From assembly GCA_033032865.1 (NCBI GenBank), contig JAWHQI010000049.1:1178001-1242000 (forward strand): 64,000 nucleotides of DNA. Reading direction: 5' to 3'. The notes below the pieces were generated by a model. That model was not told the DNA's origin and made no database searches. It was given only the letters and a program-made list of their open reading frames with translations. The stretch comes from Dactylorhiza incarnata. Lineage: Eukaryota; Streptophyta; Magnoliopsida; Asparagales; Orchidaceae. The position numbers and the translations under genes are program-made. Below are positions 30,827 to 39,750 of this stretch, piece after piece (the first letter of the stretch is position 1; each line of letters starts with the position of its first letter).

Positions 30827-32428
30827 TGATGAGTCCTGATCATATACACATTTATGGACTCATCCGGGCCGTTATTTAGTCAATTCTCCGCACTTTAGCC
30901 TTGTTATAGTTTATATTTGATAATCCACGCTAGGTGCACATCTAGGCCCACTTTGGTGTGATTTTCGTGCTTATTGTCATTAGTAGTGTTCATGTGCTGT
31001 TAAGTGCCACTTTCAGTGGCTAGATCTGTGGTTGTGCGGGAATAGGAGTCGTGCAAGTGTTCCCGGTGCAATTCTGCACAGGAACACTGCGCACGATCAC
31101 CGGTTCTATTGCGCACGACCACTGGTCGTGCGCCACTGATCGTGTGCACTTAACCCTTTTTCACGAGTTCTGTTTGGTGCAGTGCGCACGACCACCAACG
31201 CCAGTGCGCACGACCACCGGTCGTGCGCCACTGCTCGTGCGCACTTATCATTTAATTTCCGAGTTCTGTTTGCTGTAGTGCGCACGACCATCAACTCCAG
31301 TGCGCACGACCACCGGTCGTGCGCGACTGGTCGTGCGAATATTATCTTCTATAAATTCTGTTTCTTGCAGGTTCTACCCAGACAGGCGCACGATCACAGG
31401 ATTCTAGTGCGCACGACCACTGGTCGTGCGCCAATGACCGTGCGCGCTGTTTAATTCAGCGCCTATATAATGACCTGATCGCGAATTAGGTCGGGATTAC
31501 GCATTTGGACTCCGTTCAGTCCGCCGTTTTCGCCATTTCCAGAGGTTTTTCACCCCCTAGGCCTCCTCCATCATCCAAGGGCTTGAAAGAAGAGATTCTA
31601 CACTCATTTTGATCGCTAAGGAAGAAGTTCTTCGCACTAGACGTGACCGGATGGTAAATCGCTGGAGAAGACGGGTCCATTGGGAGGTGTGACAACTCTC
31701 CTCTACCCCGGACGCAGTTGGGACTGAGCTAGGACGCGGATTGACAACCCGGTGCTTCCTACCGAGAATCTACAACGAGACTCCGGATTCGGTCGTATCT
31801 CTTGCCTTTTTCTTCTACTTATGTGGTTGTATTTGTTTGTACTCTCTTTATCTTGATGATGAACGCTATGAACTATGTTAGTATTGTTAATTTCATGTCT
31901 ATGAAATCATTTTGTTCATTTGTGTTAATGAGGTGCACCCCCATCGATTTTCCGCTCCACCACCATGTCCGGTGCCGCACTAGCAATTGCTAGTGGTGTG
32001 CTTGTCGAAGAGGTGCTTGCGACCCTCAATCCGTAAGCCTACTCGCCCATCCGGCCTTCGAAGCGTGGCATCGCAGCCCGTTTTCCACTCGCCTAACGAA
32101 GCAGCGCGCTCAAGGCCTGCATAGCTCGTTCCCGTTAGCCTTCACGTCCATCCGCCCTTTCGACGCAGCGCGCTCAAGGCCTGCCTAGTTTCCATCCCGC
32201 CGACCGAAGCATTGCATAGCGGCATTGCATAGGAGTAGGCGTAGTATTTACTTTTGTTTGCAAACCTCAAAGCCCCATTCGTTCGCATTCCACCTACCGC
32301 CGGACTTCGATCTCAAGTCCTTCCTCGATAATAAACTCCACCTTATTGTGTTCCTCAAGAGACCGACAATCGGGGATTTTCCCCATTTTTATTACTTGCG
32401 CGACCGGTGCACTTGCCGACACGCACCA
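30827..32428 (+). repeat. 5' LTR of C
   Basis: TGATG...CACCA (CATCA in the 3' LTR). Starts with a 9-bp hairpin, GATGAGTCC at 30828 and GGACTCATC at 30856. Bases 31100-31440 hold four near-perfect 23-bp palindromes with arms GCGCACGACC and GGTCGTGCGC (31111, 31206, 31302, 31409) and many half copies, just upstream of TATATAA at 31464. Confidence 0.93.
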
Positions 32429-32434
32429 AGTTTT

Positions 32435-32451
32435 TGGCGCCGTTGCCGGGG
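32435..32451 (+). other. Primer binding site of C (tRNA-Asp type)
   Basis: TGGCGCCGTTGCCGGGG, six bases after the LTR, the sequence used by Athila-like plant gypsy elements. Confidence 0.88.
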
Positions 32452-32668
32452 AACACAGTTGTGTGAGTTTTCTTGAGAGGGAGACGAGAGATAGTTGTTC
32501 TTTCTTTGTGTTTAGTCGCATTTCTATTTTTTTTTTTTTTTTTGCCTTTATTTCGTCTTTCCCTATTTTAAAGTTTTAGGCAAGTTTAAATCTAAGGAGC
32601 TTTATTAGTTGTGTGGATTCTCCTTGCAAAGAATTCCTGCTTCATTTTATCTGCTTTAATTATTGAAA

Positions 32669-33736
32669 ATGTCGTCATGGGGTATTTCGCCTAGCTTTAA
32701 TGATAAGATGGTTTATTATTTAGACCAAATGAATGAGTTGAATGTTGGGCAGTGTAGGAACATTGTTTGCTTATTGTGTCGAGGAGAGGGTCATGAATTG
32801 AAGGACTGTCCCAGTCTTTTCAATCCTGACCGCCGCTCCTCCACTCAGGGCGACATTGTCCCTATCACTCCTTCTTTACCCATGGAGGCAATTGTGCCCT
32901 CTATCCCTGAGCCTGTTTTGTGCATGGATTCCTCACTCCCTGTGTATGGCTTCACTCCTAGTGATGATGATCACTCATCTATTAGCCAACAAGGAGAGGA
33001 ATGGGAGCTCCTAGATGCACCTGAGCATGATGAGGAAAGTATTCTTTCCATCGGGGAGGCTTCAGCAGATATTTTTACGGAGGAACCAAATCTTTGTGTT
33101 TTTCCAGTTTCTTTGCACGATTTTTCTACACACATTCTTTATGATCCTATCAAAGTAAAGGAGCGGGGTAATGCTTCGGACTCGGAGGATGCTCCGAGGT
33201 GGGTTGAGGAGGATACTCCTTCTGATGAGGAGGTTTGCACTTCCTCATGGGACGAGGAGGTCCAACTCACCACCGAGGCCCTTGAGTTCTTGGGTTCCCC
33301 TCGCCATGATACTTACGATGATGATAGTGATCTATCCTTGGATCCTGCTGGGAGTGAGACCGGGATCACTCCCCTGATGATTGATTATTTATGTCATTCT
33401 TCTCTTTTATTTCCTGACCCCCTTTCTTCATCTGAGCCTGTGCAGGTTGAGTCTTCACAGGTACATCAGGAGGACTTAGAGCTTTTTGCTCAAGTCAATG
33501 ATGAGAGTATCCTCTCATGTGAGGAGGTTTATTCCCCCTCCTTTGAGGAAGCTTCACTCATTGCCTTTTCTTCCTGCCACCTTGCTGTTGACGATACCTT
33601 GCTAAGCAAGGATGTGTTTTGTGAGATGAGTGAGGACCAGGCCTCCTCCTTTTCTTACATTCTCTACCCTCGACCTGTGGGGAGCAGGTATCTTTATTTA
33701 GGTAGCGGGGTGACTGTTCTATCACCGTATCGGTAA
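32669..33736 (+). CDS. Gag-remnant protein with one zinc knuckle, element C
   Basis: The first ATG is at 32669; an upstream TTG is not used. 355 residues. A CCHC zinc knuckle is at residues 34-47 (Cys34, Cys37, His42, Cys47), close to the N-terminus. The rest is strongly acidic and serine-rich (many Asp-Asp, Glu-Glu and Ser-Ser pairs) with no hydrophobic Gag core. A normal Gag has the knuckle near its C-terminus, so this looks like the end of a Gag fused to an acidic region after loss of the core. It might bind the element RNA. Function inferred only. Confidence 0.6.
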   Translation: MSSWGISPSFNDKMVYYLDQMNELNVGQCRNIVCLLCRGEGHELKDCPSLFNPDRRSSTQGDIVPITPSLPMEAIVPSIPEPVLCMDSSLPVYGFTPSDDDHSSISQQGEEWELLDAPEHDEESILSIGEASADIFTEEPNLCVFPVSLHDFSTHILYDPIKVKERGNASDSEDAPRWVEEDTPSDEEVCTSSWDEEVQLTTEALEFLGSPRHDTYDDDSDLSLDPAGSETGITPLMIDYLCHSSLLFPDPLSSSEPVQVESSQVHQEDLELFAQVNDESILSCEEVYSPSFEEASLIAFSSCHLAVDDTLLSKDVFCEMSEDQASSFSYILYPRPVGSRYLYLGSGVTVLSPYR

Positions 33737-34240
33737 CCGCAACCGAAACGGATATTGGAACAGTTACCTATGCATTTTCTCTTCCATAGGCCCATTAGCT
33801 AGGACCTTTATGTTTTCAAATAAGTCGTGCTGGGATGACAGTAACCCCAGTAGTTATCTTTCTTTTTCCTTAAATTTTATTTTTTCTAGTTTAGTTAGGT
33901 TTTGTTAAGGCTGTGAATACCGCGCTGCTGGTGCTGAATCCTGTTTGTGCGTAAACTACACGGTGGATGGACATTCTACTAAAATTTTGGCCGCTGGAAA
34001 ATTCCTAAGGCGCACGATCACTGGTCGTGCGCAATACTTATCGCGCACGACCACTGGTCGTGCGATCGGCCCAGATTTTTATAAAATGCCCGTCCGCCCG
34101 AGCCTTTCACGCACGATCTAGGGCTTTCGTTTTTCGTCGTCCGTGCGCCGTCTCCGCTGGGTTGCCGCCGATCGTGCGCCCTCCTTCCTTCCGGTGAGCC
34201 CACTTCCTATTCTCCTCTTTCCCCTTGCCCTCCTACCACC
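33737..34240 (+). other. Spacer of C with two palindromes of the LTR type
   Basis: No gene. Two copies of the GCGCACGACC...GGTCGTGCG palindrome at about 34011-34032 and 34043-34064, the same word as in the LTR but outside it. Confidence 0.7.
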
Positions 34241-35509
34241 ATGAGCTCCAGAGATCGCCAAAAGGTCTACCAACGCTCCGGCCGCTCTTCCGCCTCTCCT
34301 GCTCAGATCCTCGCTAGGATGGCTACTTTTTCCAAGGATTCGCACACGCGGCGATTCAATTCTCTTAAGGAGAAGCCATTCCTATCACAGCGTCTCGTGG
34401 ATTGGAACGAGTTGAACTCTATCGGCGACAATGGGGAGTTGGGGGAGGCCGTCCGCCAACGCTATTATTTCGATCATTGGAGTGGGGTGTTCGAGTGCAA
34501 TGACCTCGGCTACCGGGAGCTTACCTTGGAATTTCTCGCAACGTTTGAGTGGGATGTGTTGCCCTCCGGTCAACGTCCGGGAAAGTGCTCTTTCCGCATT
34601 TTGGGCAAGGTCTTCACTCTATCCTTGTCTGAGCTGGCGGTGCATGCTGGATTTTACACTGAAGCCGAGGCTGCGGCGATCCCTTTTCTGGATTTGGATG
34701 TCTCCTTCCCTGATGGCGTCACCCCGCGTGCTGCGTGGTGTGCTCTCACGGGTCGTGATGAAGAATATGTTGCCAGGAAAAGCAAATCTACCTGGATCGT
34801 CGCGCCTGCTCTCCGTTTCCTGCAGCACGTCCTTAGCCACTCTCTTGTCGCCCGTGCCCTTAGTCAGAACGTGGTGGGGTGGCAAGATCTGATCTCCCTT
34901 TATAGTATGGAATTTCGGCAGCCTTTGCATCTTGGCTACATGCTAGCTTTCTTCTTCCACCACGAGGCCACTTACGGTCTCACAGGTGCCATTGGTGGTG
35001 CCTACTATATTACCCGCATCGCCAAAAGCCTGGGGTTTTGGAGTCATCTGCCTCTGATGGTGCAGGTGACTGCGCCCTCCTTCATCACTCGGGCCACCAT
35101 GGTGAGTTTCCATCTATTACGGGTCGTGGGGAAGAAGAGTAGTAGACGCTTTGTGGTTGTGATGCCGGGTGATGCGCCTAGGGAGAGGCAAGGAGACGAG
35201 GAGCACGGAGAGCCGGCTGAGCCGCCAAATACTCACCGCGAGGTAGCCCTTCTGCAGCCGCGAAGGCATTCATTTCAGCAGGAGCGGAGAGCCAAGGAGG
35301 AGGGCAGTTCTTCTAGAGCGCCGGAGGTGCCAAGTTTCGATCGGCGCCTCTCCGATCTGGAAGCGAACCAGTATTGGCTGACGGATTTCGTTTATCAGCA
35401 AGCATTGCGGGGAGGGTTAAATATTCCCCCACCTCCGGGTCGGGCCGCATCATCTTCCAGACCGCCGCCGTCCGTTGTTGTTCTAGATAGCGACAGTGAT
35501 GACGAGTGA
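34241..35509 (+). CDS. Athila ORF1-like protein, element C
   Basis: 422 residues from ATG 34241. Residues 60-180 contain LGYRELTLEFLATFEWDV and FTLSLSELAVHAGFYTEAEA, the style of the Arabidopsis Athila ORF-1 family, in which a globular domain reads the 'EFLATF' and 'S.SEFA...G' blocks. Residues 310-380 are charged and likely disordered; the end is proline- and serine-rich, finishing DSDSDDE. The frame is intact in a young element lacking pol. Function unknown; in Athila elements ORF1 overlaps the Gag region. Confidence 0.7.
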   Translation: MSSRDRQKVYQRSGRSSASPAQILARMATFSKDSHTRRFNSLKEKPFLSQRLVDWNELNSIGDNGELGEAVRQRYYFDHWSGVFECNDLGYRELTLEFLATFEWDVLPSGQRPGKCSFRILGKVFTLSLSELAVHAGFYTEAEAAAIPFLDLDVSFPDGVTPRAAWCALTGRDEEYVARKSKSTWIVAPALRFLQHVLSHSLVARALSQNVVGWQDLISLYSMEFRQPLHLGYMLAFFFHHEATYGLTGAIGGAYYITRIAKSLGFWSHLPLMVQVTAPSFITRATMVSFHLLRVVGKKSSRRFVVVMPGDAPRERQGDEEHGEPAEPPNTHREVALLQPRRHSFQQERRAKEEGSSSRAPEVPSFDRRLSDLEANQYWLTDFVYQQALRGGLNIPPPPGRAASSSRPPPSVVVLDSDSDDE

Positions 35510-37389
35510 TCTTTCTCCCTGCATGCGGGCTATTCTAAGCCTTGTTGTCTGTTTTCTCTTGTTGCTTTTTAGGTCTTTTGTTGAGTCGTTCGAACTCCTT
35601 CTCTTTTGTTAACTGTAATAATGACATTTTGCTTGTGGATGCTCTTCTTGGCATAGTTTTATGTATCCAGCTTATTCTGTTCCCTTATTTTGTGTGCGAG
35701 TGCTTAATATTAATTGCAGGAACAGGTTCCCTCCCATGGGTGATAACCCAGATTTCTTGATTTTTAGTGCTCTCATATGTTTAGTTCAGTTTTTACTATT
35801 TTTGTTGTTCTAGTGTGTCACTTTCAGGTGGCCTTTGTTCCTTGTGATGGCGGATGCTGCGGACTAGTCTTGATCATAAACACCAATCGTCTGGTATGCT
35901 CATTTCTGAGCATGGGGTAACGCTTCCTCCCCTCTTTTAGCTTCAAATTTCTAGATATATTGATTAGCTTAAGTCTGGGGGAGCGGTTGTTGTTATCCAC
36001 TGTGCACGAGTTGCACCGCATACTAGAAGGTTGTTTCTTATTTATCTCTTCATTATCGTTGTTTTTCATGCTTCACACACCACTTCACCCACTTGAGTGC
36101 GTATTTATCTTTTTGTCGTTGTTCCGTTTAAACTATTTTGGTCGGAATGTGAAATAGATTGTTAACGTAGGAATTATTATTTGGAGTGCGATGTTGACTC
36201 ATGTAGTGTTCTAGTCACTTCGCATGCTATGGTAGAATGTGAGTAGAACTAGATTTTCTTTATGCATCTAAATTATGTTTAGTATTTCTGCGTAAATTTA
36301 GATTTAATATACTCAAGTGGTGAATTTGTATGGAATTGACGATAACCCGGTGTTGTGTGTTCGATTACTAGTCGTGTGTTGCTCGAGTCGGGAGGAAGGT
36401 TTATCTTTCTCGTGGGCTAAGAACTTGCCCCAAGCGACTCTCGAAGCATGGGTGAGAGCTACTCGTTGAGTCAAGCATGATGTAGGCCACCCTTTGGCTA
36501 GTTTGAGCTTTGTTATTCCATGTCCATTTCATTCACCTTTGCAAGCCTATTTTGTGCCTACCAATCCTTTGTTCAGCTCCTCTTCATCCACCAAAGCCTG
36601 AAGCCTATCCCACGCCCGCAACCAAATTGTTTTTAACTGCGCTCATAATTCTAAACTTGTGTGGAGTGTGGAATCATTGTGTTATGATGGGAAAATAACG
36701 TCCATCTGCTGATTTTGAACCAACCGGAGGTTACATAAAAGAAGTAAAATATGTAAAAGAAAAAAAAAAGAGTATTTTGAAAAAAATCCTCCCGAGCTAA
36801 AAACAGAAAATCTGTTGGTATTTGTGAAGTAGGTCGTGTGCACACCTGGTTTTCATGATAAGTCTGGGGGTGTGTCACACGAGCATAGTTGTTGGTCTTG
36901 CGTGGTGCAGCGTTCCGTTAGCTCACTTGGGTTGCGAAGCCACCGCGTTTAACTTTGAATATCATACCGTAACCTAAGCCCCGTTCTAATCCTATAAGTC
37001 CTACTGATTTGATTTGCGAGTTTGCTAGCGCCGTGGAGAGAGTGTGACCGGGCAAGCGTATGGTTCACGACGGTGATGGATTTCAGCGGAGTTATTCCTA
37101 AGCCCCGATCTTTTGCAACACCCGCCTCAGTGTCTCGTCACTTTCATACCGGGCATGATCGTCAAATTCTTCATAATTCACCAACTGAGTATAACTAAAT
37201 CTTTAATTACGCTTTAATACTTATGTAAATTAGTTAGCATAGTTAAACTCTCCTTCTACTAGAATCTCTACTCGCATGCGTTGTTACTTCGCACCGTACT
37301 CCCATGTGTAATTCTCTATGTTAATTATCGTTTTCACGCTCCGCCGGATTCGTTTGCTCGGGACGCGCAAACAGTTAAGTCTGGGGGTG
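35510..37389 (+). other. 3' non-coding region of C with three polypurine-like tracts
   Basis: No supported gene. The word agtctggggg occurs near 35970, 36861 and 37379; only the last adjoins the 3' LTR and is the working polypurine tract. The other two may be old LTR junctions or extra plus-strand primers. Confidence 0.7.
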
Positions 37390-38991
37390 TGATGAGTCCT
37401 GATCATATACACATTTATGGACTCATCCGGGCCGTTATTTAGTCAATTCTCCGCACTTTAGCCTTGTTATAGTTTATATTTGATAATCCACGCTAGGTGC
37501 ACATCTAGGCCCACTTTGGTGTGATTTTCGTGCTTATTGTCATTAGTAGTGTTCATGTGCTGTTAAGTGCCACTTTCAGTGGCTAGATCTGTGGTTGTGC
37601 GGGAATAGGAGTCGTGCAAGTGTTCCCGGTGCAATTCTGCACAGGAACACTGCGCACGATCACCGGTTCTATTGCGCACGACCACTGGTCGTGCGCCACT
37701 GATCGTGTGCACTTAACCCTTTTTCACGAGTTCTGTTTGGTGCAGTGCGCACGACCACCAACGCCAGTGCGCACGACCACCGGTCGTGCGCCACTGCTCG
37801 TGCGCACTTATCATTTAATTTCCGAGTTCTGTTTGCTGTAGTGCGCACGACCATCAACTCCAGTGCGCACGACCACCGGTCGTGCGCGACTGGTCGTGCG
37901 AACATTATCTTCTATAAATTCCGTTTCTTGCAGGTTCTACCCAGACAGGCGCACGATCACAGGATTCTAGTGCGCACGACCACTGGTCGTGCGCCAATGA
38001 CCGTGCGCGCTGTTTAATTCAGCGCCTATATAATGACCTGATCGCGAATTAGGTCGGGATTACGCATTTGGACTCCGTTCAGTCCGCCGTTTTCGCCATT
38101 TCCAGAGGTTTTTCACCCCCTAGGCCTCCTCCATCATCCAAGGGCTTGAAAGAAGAGATTCTACACTCATTTTGATCGCTAAGGAAGAAGTTCTTTGCAC
38201 TAGACGTGACCGGATGGTAAATCGCTGGAGAAGACGGGTCCATTGGGAGGTGTGACAGCTCTCCTCTACCCCGGACGCAGTTGGGACCGAGCTAGGACGC
38301 GGATTGACAACCCGGTGCTTCCTACCGAGAATCTACAATGAGACTCCGGATTCGGTCGTATCTCTTGCCTTTTTCTTCTACTTATGTGGTTGTATTTGTT
38401 TGTACTCTCTTTATCTTGATGATGAACGCTATGAACTATGTTAGTATTGTTAATTTCATGTCTATGAAATCATTTTGTTCATTTGTGTTAATGAGGTGCG
38501 CCCCCATCGATTTTCCGCTCCACCACCATGTCCGGTGCCGCACTAGCAATTGCTAGTGGTGTGCTTGTCGAAGAGGTGCTTGCGACCCTCAATCCGTAAG
38601 CCTACTCGCCCATCCGGCCTTCGAAGCGTGGCATCGCGGCCCGTTTTCCACTCGCCTAACGAAGCAGCGCGCTCAAGGCCTGCATAGCTCGTTCCCGTTA
38701 GCCTTCACGTCCATCCGCCCTTTCGACGCAGCGCGCTCAAGGCCTGCCTAGTTTCCATCCCGCCGACCGAAGCATTGCATAGCGGCATTGCATAGGAGTA
38801 GGCGTAGTATTTACTTTTGTTTGCAAACCTCAAAGCCCCTTTCGTTCGCATTCCACCTACCGCCGGACTTCGATCTCAAGTCCTTCCTCGATAATAAACT
38901 CCACCTTACTGTGTTCCTCAAGAGACCGACACTCGGGGATTTTCCCCATTTTTATTACTTGCGCGACCGGTGCACTTGCCGACACGCATCA
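37390..38991 (+). repeat. 3' LTR of C
   Basis: 1602 bp, paired with 30827-32428. TATATAA at 38027. Same palindrome array (37674 onward). Confidence 0.93.
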
Positions 38992-39279
38992 ACCCGGTAT
39001 CCTAAACTTCCTCCGCTCAAGCTTGGCGAGCCACTGCTACACAGATTCGAAATCTCCCCGATATCTGTGGTCCTGGCAGAATTACACGTCAAGCTAACAA
39101 GTCGAGGGGGAAAATAGTAGGATCCGTCGATGTCTCACTTGACAGGCTTTTGGCTTTTCAAAAAATAATATTCTTAAAACTTGTCACCCATTACTCATAA
39201 TGCGAATGCTTTGATAATACCTGCATGACATTTGAGAGGGAAAAGTGAGAAAAAGAATTAGTGAATCGGATACGAACAT
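38992..39279. other. Conserved non-coding block of B, right half
   Basis: Resumes after the second ACCCG. The stretch ggcgagccactgctac matches ggcaagctaccactac in A (17848). Leads to the B pol stop. Confidence 0.6.
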
Positions 39280-39750
39280 TTAAGAGAAGAAAAGCTTGAG
39301 ATCATCTCCGCTCCATGAATGAGGCAGCTCTTCTCCTTCATAAGTTTGGAGATGGTAAGCACCATTTTTAAGCACATTCTTCACCACGAACGGCCCTGCC
39401 CAATTTGGGTTAAGCTTTCCAACTGAACCAGCTCTTGCTGCTGCATCTATCTTCTTCAAGACTAGATCTCCAACAACGAATTCTTTGGTTCTTACATTTT
39501 TATTGAACAGCCTTGCCATTCTTCTTTTCACCTCTTCTTGCCTGATGATTGCAGTATCTCTCAATTCCTCAATTAAATCAAGGCTGCATTTTAACTCTTC
39601 ATCATTTCCTTCCATCCAATCAATTTGATTTTGTTGTGCCAATAATACTCTCGGGCTTTTTACTTCAAATTCCACCGGAATAAGGGCTTCGGAACCGTGT
39701 GATAATTTGAACCGAGTTTCCCCAGTAGCAGAACTTGGAGTTGTCCTCAA
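39280..39750 (-). CDS. pol: C-terminal part of integrase, element B
   Basis: 156-residue frame holding the end of the integrase and its tail (GETRFKLSHGSEALIPVEF, then DLVLKKIDAAARAG), collinear with A. It is cut off from the preceding frame by a one-base shift near 39790, so its apparent start is not real. The final residues mirror A (SWSGDDLKLFF and TWSGDDLKRFYP). Confidence 0.85.
   Translation of the reverse strand: MRTTPSSATGETRFKLSHGSEALIPVEFEVKSPRVLLAQQNQIDWMEGNDEELKCSLDLIEELRDTAIIRQEEVKRRMARLFNKNVRTKEFVVGDLVLKKIDAAARAGSVGKLNPNWAGPFVVKNVLKNGAYHLQTYEGEELPHSWSGDDLKLFFS

Larger units (their letters stand above)
30827..38991 (+). mobile_element. Athila-like element C, without pol (non-autonomous)
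   Basis: Target duplication ACCCG at 30822-30826 and 38992-38996. Both LTRs are exactly 1602 bp and differ at about 12 positions (0.75%), the least of any pair here. The tRNA-Asp type primer site and the agtctggggg purine tract are those of Athila-lineage gypsy elements. The internal part of about 5 kb has a short Gag-like frame and one ORF1-like frame; no protease, reverse transcriptase, RNase H or integrase is present on either strand. It must have moved with enzymes from another element. Confidence 0.92.

Noticed and set aside
30827..30864. Hammerhead-like start TGATGAGTCC with GGAC in the LTR of C
   Set aside because: The paired part continues as a plain 9-bp palindrome (GGACTCATC) and the GAAA core and third stem are missing.
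31051..31454. Several short frames on both strands in the LTR of C, repeated at 37614-38017
   Set aside because: They translate the palindrome array and are mirror images of each other.
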